Shown here: positions 1 to 10,134 of the stretch, one piece after another
How positions within the stretch are numbered: the stretch's first letter is position 1
Layout: each line of letters opens with the position of its first letter
NCBI RefSeq assembly: GCF_013372625.1
Contig: NZ_JABXFD010000381.1
Location: forward strand, 1 to 34,150
Direction of reading: 5' to 3'
Source of the DNA: Actinomadura sp. BRA 177
Lineage (GTDB): Bacteria > Actinomycetota > Actinomycetes > Streptosporangiales > Streptosporangiaceae
Length of the DNA stretch: 34,150 nucleotides
Program-made: the position numbers and the translations under genes
The notes under the pieces: model-generated
Databases searched by the model: none
What the model was told of the DNA's origin: nothing
The model's input: the letters and a program-made list of their open reading frames with translations, nothing else

Positions 1-31
1 TCGTGGGCGCGGAGAGGGGTATAAGAGACAG
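1..31. other. Nextera/Tn5 adapter remnant at contig end
   Basis: Bases 1-31 align without gaps to the Illumina Nextera read-2 transposase adapter as I remember it. There are 28 identities and three mismatches (positions 9, 16 and 18), all T in the adapter and G here. The Tn5 mosaic-end core TATAAGAGACAG (20-31) is intact. Genomic sequence should therefore begin at 32. The all-T-to-G pattern fits low-quality bases from two-colour Illumina chemistry, which is my inference. Confidence 0.88.
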
Positions 32-717
32 ATCTTGTACATGACGGCGGGGGGCGGGCCGCCGGCGAAGGGGTCGCGGGCGGTGGCGGCGAAGAGGAGG
101 GTGGCCGCCCAGGCGAACAGGTCGGTGGCGGGGCCGGCGCGGCCGGCGAACTGCTCGGGGGCCATGTAGGCGGGGGTGCCGACGACCTGGCTGGTCAGGG
201 TGGTGCCGGCGTCGAACGCGCGGGCGATGCCGAAGTCGATCACCCGCGGGCCGTCCGGGCCCAGCAGGACGTTCTGCGGCTTGAGGTCGCGGTGCACGAC
301 GTTCGCGCGGTGGATCGCGGAGAGGGCCGTCACCGAGCTGATCGCGAGGCGGTCGAGGTCGGCGCCGGTGCGGGGGCCCTCCTCCTGGACGAGGGCGCGG
401 AGGGACGGGCCCGGCACGTACTCGCTGACGATGTAGGGGCGGTCCCCGGCCATGTCGGCGGCGAGCATCTGGGCTGTGCAGAAGCCGGCGACGCGTTGGA
501 GGAGGGCCAGTTCGCGGACGAAGCGTTCGCGGGCGTTCGCGTCGCCCAGGAGTTGGGTGTGGAGGAGTTTGACGGCCACGCGGGACGGCCCCGGGCCGGG
601 AGCGACGGGGCGGCCCAGGTACACCTGGCCCTGGCCGCCGGTGCCCAGGCGGGCGAGCAGCTCCCAGTCCCCGAGCCGGGTCGGGTCGGAGGTGTCGAGG
701 GGAACCGGGCCCGCCAT
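32..717 (-). CDS. Serine/threonine protein kinase, N-terminal catalytic part (3' end cut)
   Basis: This is the catalytic domain of a bacterial Hanks-type (PknB-like) Ser/Thr kinase. Visible landmarks are the glycine-rich loop LGTGGQGQVYLG (24-35), the invariant lysine in VAVK (K50), the catalytic loop HRDLKPQN (142-149), DFG (161-163) and the activation-segment TPAYMAPEQ (181-189). The ATG at 717 follows a GGGGG stretch about 7 nt upstream. The reading frame stays open to the contig edge, but codons below position 32 are adapter, so only about 228 residues are real. The C-terminal lobe and any transmembrane or sensor domain are missing. It is transcribed divergently from the lipoprotein at 820, separated by about 100 nt. 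Kinases of this type are often genetically paired with secreted DUF6777-like proteins, so a shared envelope-signalling role is plausible but unproven. Confidence 0.93.
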
Positions 718-819
718 TTCGTACCCCCGCGAAAAACTCGAGCATTCCGCCGCGCACAAATCCGCTTCGCCCGGCATCAAAGAGTATAGGTTCGGCGAGC
801 CCGGAGCGGGAGTAGAAGC

Positions 820-1863
820 ATGCTGGAGATCCATTCGCCAATTGCCCGGCACCGGGTCGTCGCGGGGGCGGTCGCGGTGCTGGCGCTGACGGCGGGCACG
901 CTGGCCGGCTGCGGGGACGCGGGCGCGACCATCACCCGGCTGACCGTGGGGTCGCCCGGTCCCGACCCGTACACGCTGATGGCCAACACCGACAAGATGG
1001 ACGTCAAGGAGCGGCCGCAGGCGGGCGGGACGAAGGACGGCGACTCCCCCGGCCTGTACGGCGGGACGCGGCAGGCGTCGACCTGCGACCAGCAGAAGAT
1101 CATCGCGTTCTTGCAGGCCAACCCCGAGAAGGCGGCGGCGTGGGCGGGGGTTCAGGGGATCCCGGTGAGCGATGTCCCGCGCTATGTGTCGCGGCTGACG
1201 CCGGTGCTGCTGCGCACCGACACGCTGGTGACCAACCACGGCTACCGCGACGGGAAGGCGACCAGTGCGCCCGCCGTCCTGCAGGCCGGAATGGGCGTTC
1301 TGGTCAATGGTTACGGCGTGCCCGTGGTGAAGTGCAATTGCGGTAATCCGCTGACCCGGCCGGAGAAAAAGATCACTACCGGGAACGCGTCCTACACTGG
1401 CCGGTCCTGGCCGGGATTCGAGAAGCGGAATGTGACGGAGATCCGGCCGAGAGATTCTCGGAAGGGAACGATCGTCACCTTCGTCCTCGTCGATCCGGGG
1501 GCCACGATGGGGTTCGAGCGGCCCCGCGCGACCGGGGGCGAGCAGGACGGGCCGCCGGCCGCACTGCCGCCCACGGAGACGGAGGTTCCGACGAGCGACT
1601 CGCCGGCGCCGTCCGACTCCGGGCTGGACTCCCCCAGCGTGGAGTCGCCGGGGCCGGAGTCGCCGGGCCTGGAGTCGCCCGCCAGCCCGGGAGCCGAGTC
1701 CCCGGGCGCGGAGTCGCCCGAACCGGGAACCTCCCCGGAGTCGCCGGGCGTGACGACGGAAGACCCGGGTACGGGCACCGGCGGGATGGTGCCGCCCGGC
1801 GAGGAACCGCAGAGCCCGATCTCGCTCCCGCCGTCCGAGGAGCCGGCCCCGGCGGTCTCCTGA
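820..1863 (+). CDS. DUF6777-like secreted lipoprotein with acidic Pro/Glu/Ser tail
   Basis: This is a 347-residue exported protein of unknown function. The N terminus has a basic start, a hydrophobic core and a lipobox LAGC with the acylated cysteine at C31, so it should be anchored to the outer face of the membrane. Residues 70-225 form the folded domain. Segments such as GTRQASTCDQQKIIAFL and LVTNHGYRDGKATS, plus a CNCGNPL motif, match my memory of DUF6777 proteins encoded beside actinobacterial Ser/Thr kinases. Cysteines in CNCG and STCD may form disulfides. The last ~110 residues are low complexity and rich in ESPG, PSD and Pro-Glu repeats, probably a wall-spanning or disordered tail. A GGGAG ribosome site lies 7 nt before the ATG. 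It is divergent from the kinase at 717. Family assignment is by motif recall, not a search. Confidence 0.8.
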   Translation: MLEIHSPIARHRVVAGAVAVLALTAGTLAGCGDAGATITRLTVGSPGPDPYTLMANTDKMDVKERPQAGGTKDGDSPGLYGGTRQASTCDQQKIIAFLQANPEKAAAWAGVQGIPVSDVPRYVSRLTPVLLRTDTLVTNHGYRDGKATSAPAVLQAGMGVLVNGYGVPVVKCNCGNPLTRPEKKITTGNASYTGRSWPGFEKRNVTEIRPRDSRKGTIVTFVLVDPGATMGFERPRATGGEQDGPPAALPPTETEVPTSDSPAPSDSGLDSPSVESPGPESPGLESPASPGAESPGAESPEPGTSPESPGVTTEDPGTGTGGMVPPGEEPQSPISLPPSEEPAPAVS

Positions 1864-1875
1864 CCGGTCATGCGA

Positions 1876-1895
1876 TACATTTGCTCATATGAGCA
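1876..1895 (+). promoter_or_regulatory. Palindromic operator and -10 box over the arsR start codon
   Basis: TGCTCATATGAGCA (1882-1895) is a perfect 14-bp palindrome whose centre contains the ATG of the ArsR-type gene (1889-1891). A TACATT box (1876-1881) sits 7 nt before that ATG, the spacing expected for a leaderless actinobacterial promoter. ArsR/SmtB sensors bind TGAACA-like inverted repeats with TA-rich centres, so this is the likely metal-responsive operator. Binding here would block both the -10 region and the transcript start. No convincing -35 is visible. Confidence 0.65.
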
Positions 1896-2290
1896 GTCAG
1901 TCAGATGTCGCGCCCGCCGGCGCGTCCACCGAGGCGTGCGCCGTCCGGGTCGTCGATGCCGAGAAGGTCGCCATCGTCTCCGCCGCGATGCCGGGCGCGG
2001 AGACGATCGCCGAGCTGGCACAGGTGTTCGGGCTGCTGTCCGACCCCGGGCGGCTGCGGGTGATAACCGCGCTGCTCGAAGGAGGCGAGATGTGCGTGTG
2101 CGACATCGCGGCGTCGTGCGGGCACTCGGAGTCGGCGGTCTCGCACGCGCTGCGGCTGCTGCGCGCCAACCGCGTCGTCCGGGTCCGCCGGGCCGGCCGG
2201 ATGGCCTACAACCGGTTGGACGACTCGCACGTCCGGATGCTGCTCGATCTCGCCCTCACCCACGTCGGCCACGGGGAGGACGGCACATGA
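1889..2290 (+). CDS. ArsR/SmtB-family metal-sensing repressor
   Basis: This 133-residue winged-helix repressor should release DNA on binding Zn(II) or a related metal. The helix-turn-helix region spans about 68-100 (DIAASCGHSESAVSHALRLL). Two metal sites can be read. The alpha-5 set D112, H114, H125 and H128 reproduces the spacing of the CzrA/SmtB zinc site (D-x-H-x10-H-x2-H). The alpha-3 motif MCVCDIA (C69, C71), with C17 near the N terminus, resembles the soft-metal site of CadC/ArsR. The protein could therefore sense Zn, Cd or Pb. Its stop overlaps the start of the CDF transporter by 4 nt (ATGA), so the two are one operon. No ribosome-binding site precedes the ATG, which agrees with a leaderless message from the TACATT box. 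Confidence 0.92.
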   Translation: MSSQSDVAPAGASTEACAVRVVDAEKVAIVSAAMPGAETIAELAQVFGLLSDPGRLRVITALLEGGEMCVCDIAASCGHSESAVSHALRLLRANRVVRVRRAGRMAYNRLDDSHVRMLLDLALTHVGHGEDGT

Positions 2291-3279
2291 GCGCGAACGG
2301 CCACGGGCACGGACACGGCCACGGGATCTCGGCGGGCGCCGACCGGCGGCTGCTCGCCGGTGCGCTGGCGCTGATCCTCGTCTTCATGGCGGGCGAGGTC
2401 GTCATCGGCCTGATGTCCGGGTCGCTGGCGCTGATCTCGGACGCGGCGCACATGATGACCGACGCGTTCGCGATCGCGCTGGCGCTGGTCGCGATGCGCA
2501 TCGCCGTGCGCCCGCCGAAGGGCGGCTACACGTTCGGCCTGCGCCGCGCCGAGATCCTTTCCGCGCAGCTGAACGGGCTGACGCTGATCCTGCTCACCGC
2601 GTACTTCGTCTACGAGGGCGTCCGGCGGCTGATCGACCCGCCGCCCGTCGAGGGCCAGTTCGTGTTCTGGACGGCCCTCGCCGGCATCGCCGTGAACGTC
2701 GCGGCGACGTACCTGATCAGCCGGGCCGACCGGTCCAGCCTGAACATCGAGGGCGCGTTCCAGCACATCCTCAACGACCTGTTCGCGTTCATCGCGACGG
2801 CGGTCGCGGGCCTCGTCGTCTGGACGACCGGCCTGTCCCGCGCCGACGCGGTCGCCTCGCTGGTGGTGGCGGCGCTGATGCTCAAGGCCGGGTACGGGCT
2901 GCTGCGGGACGCGGGCCGGGTGCTCATGGAGGCGGCGCCGGCGGGCATCGACCCGTCCGAACTCGGCGCCCGGCTGGCCCGCCGCCCCTGCGTGGAGGAG
3001 GTTCACGACCTGCACGTGTGGGAGGTCAGCTCCGGCTACCCGGCGCTGTCGGCGCACGTGCTCGTCGACACGCAGGGCGACTGCCACGCCGTCCGCCGCG
3101 ATCTCCAGGGACTGCTGCGCGACGCGTACGGGATCACGCACACGACGCTGGAGGTCGACCACGTGCCCGGCCCGTCGGGCAGCGCGCACGTCCACTGCGA
3201 GGACGCGCACGGCCCCCGCCATGTAGCGGAGACCGACGAGCCCCACGACCACGCAGGCAACTCCCCCTGCGACCACTGA
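2287..3279 (+). CDS. CDF-family zinc/cadmium efflux transporter (CzcD/ZitB-like)
   Basis: This 330-residue cation diffusion facilitator exports divalent metal in exchange for protons. The N terminus is a histidine-glycine loop (GHGHGHGHG, 5-13) and the C terminus is also His-rich (SAHVHCEDAHGPRH, ending CDH). The membrane metal site is the usual pair: H55/D59 in TM2 (HMMTD) and H160/D164 in TM5 (HILND). The His-Asp/His-Asp set is typical of Zn/Cd-transporting CDF proteins. The cytoplasmic C-terminal domain starts near 215 and includes the conserved VHDLHVWEV stretch (239-247). It overlaps the upstream ArsR-type sensor by 4 nt and is translationally coupled to it, so metal should derepress both. 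The operon ends at the strong hairpin that follows. Confidence 0.95.
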   Translation: MSANGHGHGHGHGISAGADRRLLAGALALILVFMAGEVVIGLMSGSLALISDAAHMMTDAFAIALALVAMRIAVRPPKGGYTFGLRRAEILSAQLNGLTLILLTAYFVYEGVRRLIDPPPVEGQFVFWTALAGIAVNVAATYLISRADRSSLNIEGAFQHILNDLFAFIATAVAGLVVWTTGLSRADAVASLVVAALMLKAGYGLLRDAGRVLMEAAPAGIDPSELGARLARRPCVEEVHDLHVWEVSSGYPALSAHVLVDTQGDCHAVRRDLQGLLRDAYGITHTTLEVDHVPGPSGSAHVHCEDAHGPRHVAETDEPHDHAGNSPCDH

Positions 3280-3287
3280 CTCCGTTC

Positions 3288-3341
3288 ACGTGCGGCGTGT
3301 TGCCCTTATCGGACGGCTGATAAGGGCAACACGCCGCACGT
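3288..3341. terminator. Bidirectional hairpin terminator (23-bp perfect stem, 8-nt loop)
   Basis: Positions 3288-3310 are the exact reverse complement of 3319-3341, with loop GGACGGCT (3311-3318). It lies between the convergent CDF transporter (stop at 3279) and the GH44 cellulase (stop at 3347), so it can end both transcripts. The stem is GC-rich with no long U-tract, which is common for actinomycete terminators. Confidence 0.88.
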
Positions 3342-3346
3342 CGACG

Positions 3347-5335
3347 TCAGGTTGTGCAGGGGTTGTTGTTGAGGGTGAAGGCGGACGGGGGTGGGTTCGT
3401 GTCTCCGCTTGAGCCGTTGAAGCCGATTGTTGTTGAGGCGCCCGGCGGGATGGTGTTGTTCCAGGGCAGGTTGCGGGCGGTGACGTTTGTGCCGTCCTGG
3501 GTCCAGGTCGCGTTCCAGCCGTGGGTGACGCGCTGGTCGGCGGCGAAGGCGAAGCCCAGGGTCCAGCCGGAGAGGGGCGTGGTGCCGGTGTTGGTGACCG
3601 TGACCTGGGCGGTGAACCCGCTCCCCCACTGGCTCTGCACCTTGTAGCCGACCTTGCACGCGGACGCGGCCGGTCCGTCGTCCGCCGGGATCTCGACCAG
3701 CGTGATCGAGGACGCGGGGAACGTCGAGGTGAAACCGTCCGGGTCGACGGTCACGTCTGGTGCCTTGACGATCGACGTCAGGTCGGCGCCGCTGTACTGG
3801 TAGACGTGTCCGGCGGCGGAGCCCGATCGTCCGGCGATTGAGACCGTGCTGGTCAGGTCGTCGGTGAGCGACTTGTTCACGATCATCAGCGTGAGCGCCT
3901 TGTCGGACGACCGCTTCGCCGCGTACACGGCGAGCTTCTCCTGGTCGGCGCTCGTCGCGCTGACCGAAGTGTCACCGAATCCGGAGCCGGCGCCGTCGTA
4001 GTCCAGGTACATGCGGAAGGCGTACGCGCCGGGGTCGGACGCGCTCGGCGGTGACCACAGTGTGGCCAGGTCGAGGCCCTCGCGGCCGAAGATGCCGAGG
4101 ACGTCGGCCTGCGCGAGCGCGCCGTTGATGTGGTTGAGCGCGCCCCAGTTGTACTCGGTGATCGCGAGCTTGGTGCCGGGGTAGTTCTCGTCCACCAGCT
4201 GCCGCATGCGCGGGATGTACTGGATCGGCTGGTTGATCCAGCTCTCGTCCGTGTACGCGGGGTCCCAGAGCTGCCGGGTAGAGCGCAGCCGGAGTTCCTG
4301 CGTCGCCGCGTCGCCGGCCTCGCCGAACGCCACCCCGCTCTGCTGCGGGTACAGGTGCTCGTCGAAGTAGTCGAGGATGCGGGTGCCGTGCTCCTTCTCG
4401 TACGCCTTCATCTGCTGCAGGTACCAGGCGGCGAAGGGCGTGCCGCCGTGCGCGGCCCGGTCCGGCGGGTTGGACCAGCAGTCGCCGCCCTCGGCGTCGC
4501 ACGTCTGCTTGTCCAGGCCCGACATCGTCAGCGACTGGAAGCCCCAGCCGACCGGGCCGAGCGTCTGCGCGCCCGCGTCGGCGGCCTTCACGGCGGACGC
4601 GATCGCGTACGTCTGGTCGCGCATCTCGTCGTAGCTCGCGCCCTTCGGGTGGACGTCCCGGTGGGTCGCGTGCCAGAGGTCGGGCTCGTTGTCCAGGTTG
4701 TAGAACCGGACGCCGCCGTCCGCGGCCTTGCCGTACTTGCCGGTCAGGTGCGCGAGCCAGTCGGTGACGTACTCGGGCCCGGCCGGGACGCTGGTGTCGG
4801 CCGGGTCGTTGCCGGTGACGTTCGTGCCGTCCGGCTTGACGCCGTTGCCGCAGTCCGGGCGCCACTCGGTGTCGGACTTCTCCTGCGGCCCGTACTTCTC
4901 GATGTTGAAGCCGCACGTGTAGTCGCGGCCCTTCGGCGTCCAGCCGATCAGCGGGACGGTCAGGATCGTGTCGGTGCCGGTCCGGCGGTCCTGCTCGGTG
5001 AACTGGTCGGTCTCGGACCCGTCCGGCAGCGCGTCCGGGTCGGGGGCCGGGCCCGGCACGTTCTCGAAGTACCAGTCCGAGCCCCGGTTCGTCTCGTCGT
5101 ACAGGTAGTTGTAGCGGGTGGTCGCGTTGCCGCCCCACCGCCGGACGGGAAGTCCCAGCTCCTTGGCGAGGTCCTCGTCGGCGAAGTTCATCCCGTAGAT
5201 GTAGGGGCTGATCGCATGGCGGGACGCGGACGGGTCGACGCTCAGCGCCGGCCCCTCCGCCGCCTGCGCCGCGGGGGTCGCCCACGGCAGCAGCGCGGCG
5301 GCGAGGACGGTGGCGAGCAGTGCTCTGCGGCCCAT
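3347..5335 (-). CDS. Secreted GH44 endoglucanase/xyloglucanase with C-terminal CBM2
   Basis: This 662-residue secreted beta-glycanase should cut internal beta-1,4 bonds of cellulose or xyloglucan. It has a signal peptide at 1-26 (cleavage after AQA), a GH44 TIM-barrel and beta-sandwich at about 30-550, and a family 2 carbohydrate-binding module at 560-660 with bracketing cysteines C560 and C660 and binding tryptophans such as W570 and W608. The probable acid/base is E217 in NLDNEPDLW and the nucleophile E394 in ITEYNWG. No Pro/Thr linker separates catalytic and binding modules. It is the last gene of the GH12-GH5-GH44 operon. Its ATG is 1 nt after the GH5 stop (TGACATG), with GAGG about 6 nt upstream, so translation is probably coupled. 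Transcription ends at the hairpin just downstream. Confidence 0.94.
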   Translation of the reverse strand: MGRRALLATVLAAALLPWATPAAQAAEGPALSVDPSASRHAISPYIYGMNFADEDLAKELGLPVRRWGGNATTRYNYLYDETNRGSDWYFENVPGPAPDPDALPDGSETDQFTEQDRRTGTDTILTVPLIGWTPKGRDYTCGFNIEKYGPQEKSDTEWRPDCGNGVKPDGTNVTGNDPADTSVPAGPEYVTDWLAHLTGKYGKAADGGVRFYNLDNEPDLWHATHRDVHPKGASYDEMRDQTYAIASAVKAADAGAQTLGPVGWGFQSLTMSGLDKQTCDAEGGDCWSNPPDRAAHGGTPFAAWYLQQMKAYEKEHGTRILDYFDEHLYPQQSGVAFGEAGDAATQELRLRSTRQLWDPAYTDESWINQPIQYIPRMRQLVDENYPGTKLAITEYNWGALNHINGALAQADVLGIFGREGLDLATLWSPPSASDPGAYAFRMYLDYDGAGSGFGDTSVSATSADQEKLAVYAAKRSSDKALTLMIVNKSLTDDLTSTVSIAGRSGSAAGHVYQYSGADLTSIVKAPDVTVDPDGFTSTFPASSITLVEIPADDGPAASACKVGYKVQSQWGSGFTAQVTVTNTGTTPLSGWTLGFAFAADQRVTHGWNATWTQDGTNVTARNLPWNNTIPPGASTTIGFNGSSGDTNPPPSAFTLNNNPCTT

Positions 5336-5336
5336 G

Positions 5337-7992
<2,656 letters not shown>

Positions 7993-8015
7993 TGCGGGAA
8001 CCTCATTCGACGCTG

Positions 8016-8029
8016 TGGGAGCGCTCCCA
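8016..8029. promoter_or_regulatory. CebR/CelR-type operator TGGGAGCGCTCCCA
   Basis: This perfect 14-bp palindrome is identical to the operator I know for the LacI-family cellobiose-responsive repressors CebR (Streptomyces) and CelR (Thermobifida). It ends 24 nt before the GH12 start codon and abuts the promoter, so bound repressor would cover the transcription start. Cellobiose should release it. The repressor gene is not in this window. Confidence 0.93.
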
Positions 8030-8057
8030 AAGTCGCGACTGGCGCAAACGCTGTCAA
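8029..8057 (-). promoter_or_regulatory. Promoter of the cellulase operon
   Basis: On the minus strand a consensus -35 TTGACA lies at 8052-8057. Seventeen bases further on is GACTTT (8029-8034), a weak -10. The transcript start would fall inside the CelR/CebR palindrome. The -35 is convincing and the -10 is less so. The rest of the 7993-8144 gap shows nothing else. Confidence 0.6.
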
Positions 8058-8144
8058 GAACGCGGATCGGGGCCCGTAATGACCAGCCGTGCGACGTGAA
8101 AAACCATGAAACGGGCGGCCGACCCCCTGCGGCGGCCCGAACAG

Positions 8145-9032
8145 CTACGGCAGCCCGAACAGCTCGGCGGCGCCGTGCCAGCAGACGGCGCGCAGCCAGT
8201 CGTCGCCCAGGTCGAGTGCGGCCAGCGACTCCAGCTGGTGCGCGTACTCGTAGGGGATGTTGGGGAAGTCGGTGCCGAGCAGGATGCGCCCGTCCAGGCC
8301 CAGCTCCCGGAGCCGGGGCAGCAGCGCGTCCGGGAACGCGGCCAGGCTGGCGAACCTGGTGAACACCATCGTCGTGTCGAGGTGGACGCGCTCGTGGGCG
8401 TCGGCGAGCGCGAAGAAGCCCTCGAACTCCGGCGCGCCCAGGTGCGCGACGATCGTCGTCAGCCGCGGATGCCGGGCGAGGACCTCCCCGTACGGGCCGG
8501 GCCCGGTGTAGCCGTTCGCGACCGGCCCCGAACCGGCGTGGACGAGCGCGGGCACCCCGGCCTCGGCGAGCATCCCCCACACCGCGTCCAGCTCCTTGAC
8601 GCGCGGGTCGAACCCGCCGACCTGGAGGTGGACCTTGAAGACGCGGGCGCCGGCGTCCAGCGCGCGGGCCACATAGTCCTCCACGCCCGGCTCGGGGAAG
8701 AACGTGGCGGTCTGGATGGAATCGGGGACGCCGGCGGCGAACTGCGCCGTCCACTCGTTCAGCGACTCGGCCATGCCGGGACGGTGCGGGTAGGACAGCG
8801 ACGTGAACGCGCGGACGCCGAGGCCGCGCAGGAACGCCAGCCGCTCCTCCTCCGAGTCCCGGTACCGGATGGGCCACTCGGTGCCGATCAGCGGGCCCGC
8901 CTCGTCGAAGTACCCCCAGACCGCGCTCATCAGCCGCGGCGGCATGAAGTGGACGTGGACGTCGATGATGCCCGGCAGCCCGAGCGCCTGCCAGAACGAG
9001 GGGACGGCTGCATCAGAACGAGGTTCGGCCAC
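8145..9032 (-). CDS. Amidohydrolase-family metal-dependent hydrolase (ACMSD-like)
   Basis: This 295-residue TIM-barrel protein belongs to the amidohydrolase-2 group, which includes decarboxylases and lactonases acting on small carboxylic acids. The metal ligands can be read in order: HxH in DVHVHF (H26, H28), a histidine in LVHAGS, one in IVAHLG, and the aspartate in LLGTDFPN. The substrate cannot be told from sequence. The start is a GTG at 9032, with TAGGGT six bases upstream (9039-9044) and no useful ribosome site, so the mRNA is probably leaderless. The esterase-like gene on the same strand ends 20 nt upstream of it, so read-through is possible. No neighbour supplies a pathway. Confidence 0.85.
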   Translation of the reverse strand: MAEPRSDAAVPSFWQALGLPGIIDVHVHFMPPRLMSAVWGYFDEAGPLIGTEWPIRYRDSEEERLAFLRGLGVRAFTSLSYPHRPGMAESLNEWTAQFAAGVPDSIQTATFFPEPGVEDYVARALDAGARVFKVHLQVGGFDPRVKELDAVWGMLAEAGVPALVHAGSGPVANGYTGPGPYGEVLARHPRLTTIVAHLGAPEFEGFFALADAHERVHLDTTMVFTRFASLAAFPDALLPRLRELGLDGRILLGTDFPNIPYEYAHQLESLAALDLGDDWLRAVCWHGAAELFGLP

Positions 9033-9038
9033 TCCCCG

Positions 9039-9044
9039 ACCCTA
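9039..9044 (-). promoter_or_regulatory. -10 box for leaderless amidohydrolase gene
   Basis: TAGGGT on the minus strand ends 6 nt before the GTG start at 9032. This TANNNT-N6-start spacing recurs at several genes in the window and predicts transcription starting at the start codon. Confidence 0.55.
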
Positions 9045-9052
9045 GCCGCCCG

Positions 9053-9973
9053 TCAGGTGATCTCGGCCAGCAGGGCGGGCAGCGTCGCGCGCAGCTCCCG
9101 CCGCCAGTAGGGCCAGGCGTGAGTGCCCCGGTAGAAGTGCGTCGTGACCGGGATGCCGAGCTTGCCCAGCTTGCCGGCGAACGCCTGGGACACGGTGCAG
9201 ATGAGGCTCTCCAGGACGTCCGCACCCGCGCCCGCGTCGTAAGGGCCCTGCGCGCCGTCGCCGGCGCTGACGTGCACGCGGACCCCGGTGAGCCGACCGG
9301 CCAGGTCGTAGGGGTTGTGCTGCCGCCACACGACGCGCTGCTCGTCGGGGTCGCCCCACACGTCCGTCCAGTCGAGGGACGGTGCGCCGATCGCGACGCC
9401 CAGCTCGACGAGGTCGGCGACGTCGAGCCCGGACGGGTCGCGGTGCAGGGTGTGCACCGGCCCGCTGAACGAGGCCGCCGCCCGGAACAGGCCGCGGTGC
9501 CGGGCCGCGTAGGACAGCGCGCCGAGGCCGCCCATCGCGTTCCCGGCGACGGCGCGGTCCGGGCCGGCCCGGTATCCGCGTTCCAGGATCTGCCGGAGTT
9601 CGGCGAGATGGAACGTCTCCCACTTCGGCGCGCCGCCCGCGCCGCGATTCCACCAGTCGGTGTAATTGCCGCACGGGCCGCCGTCCGGCATGACGACGAT
9701 CACCTCGGCGTCCTCGGTCAGCTCCGCGATGTCGGTGTGCTCGCTCCACGCGGTGTGGCCGTCCCGGCCGGCGCCGGCCCCGTGCGGGAACCCGTGCAGG
9801 AGCCAGAGCACCGGCCAGGTGCGGGAGGCATCCCGTGACCAGCGGCGCGGCACCAGGAGGCGGACGTGGGCGACGTCGTCGAGGACGGGGGAACGGACGG
9901 CGAGGTCGAGCACCCGGCGGCCGGGCCGCCGCTCGCCCACCACCCCCGCTTCCGCCGCATCGCGCAGCCGCAT
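9053..9973 (-). CDS. Esterase-fold (PF00756-like) protein lacking the catalytic serine
   Basis: This 306-residue alpha/beta-hydrolase belongs to the putative-esterase/antigen-85-like group. The fold is recognisable: WPVLWLLHGFPHG (53-65), IVVMPDGG, the nucleophile elbow and a C-terminal histidine in YRGTHAWPYW (H285). The elbow reads AGNAMGG where the family normally has AGxSMGG. The codon at 9536-9538 gives A146 in place of serine, so classical esterase activity is doubtful. No signal peptide is evident. The start is taken as the ATG at 9973 (MRLRDAAEAG), with GGAAG just upstream. A GTG at 10024 would add 17 residues that look like promoter DNA. It lies directly upstream of the amidohydrolase on the same strand. 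It may be a binding or structural protein, or use another nucleophile. Confidence 0.8.
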   Translation of the reverse strand: MRLRDAAEAGVVGERRPGRRVLDLAVRSPVLDDVAHVRLLVPRRWSRDASRTWPVLWLLHGFPHGAGAGRDGHTAWSEHTDIAELTEDAEVIVVMPDGGPCGNYTDWWNRGAGGAPKWETFHLAELRQILERGYRAGPDRAVAGNAMGGLGALSYAARHRGLFRAAASFSGPVHTLHRDPSGLDVADLVELGVAIGAPSLDWTDVWGDPDEQRVVWRQHNPYDLAGRLTGVRVHVSAGDGAQGPYDAGAGADVLESLICTVSQAFAGKLGKLGIPVTTHFYRGTHAWPYWRRELRATLPALLAEIT

Positions 9974-10035
9974 GTTCTTCCGCCCCTGGTCAATCAGTAG
10001 TGCCTTACTTGTCAGGATCCCCACTCCCGACCACG

Positions 10036-10063
10036 TTTCAACGCCGAGTATTGGGTTTATAAA
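10036..10063 (+). promoter_or_regulatory. Candidate promoter for lipid kinase
   Basis: TTTCAA (10036-10041) and TATAAA (10058-10063) are 16 bp apart in an AT-rich island that is unusual for this sequence. They would give a leader of about 65 nt before the lipid-kinase ATG at 10135. A second TAAGGT lies at 10099-10104. This is based on hexamer match only. Confidence 0.35.
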
Positions 10064-10134
10064 ATGTCGGGCCGGGTTTTCCGGTCGACGGTGCCTTGTA
10101 AGGTGACGCGGACGAAGGAGGGCGACCGGTCGAG

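Noticed and set aside
1600..1860. Tandem ESPG-like coding repeats as a possible DNA repeat array or CRISPR
   Set aside because: They are degenerate codon-level repeats inside the lipoprotein tail, with no spacers or constant repeat unit.
8001..8006. Mini upstream ORF (ATG AGG TTC CCG CAA TGA) whose stop overlaps the GH12 start by ATGA
   Set aside because: It is five codons, contains the GH12 ribosome site, and has no sign of selection. Most likely chance.
7993..8877. N-terminal extension of the GH12 reading frame to 666 residues
   Set aside because: It is antisense to the amidohydrolase, crosses the operon promoter and operator, and would bury the signal peptide.
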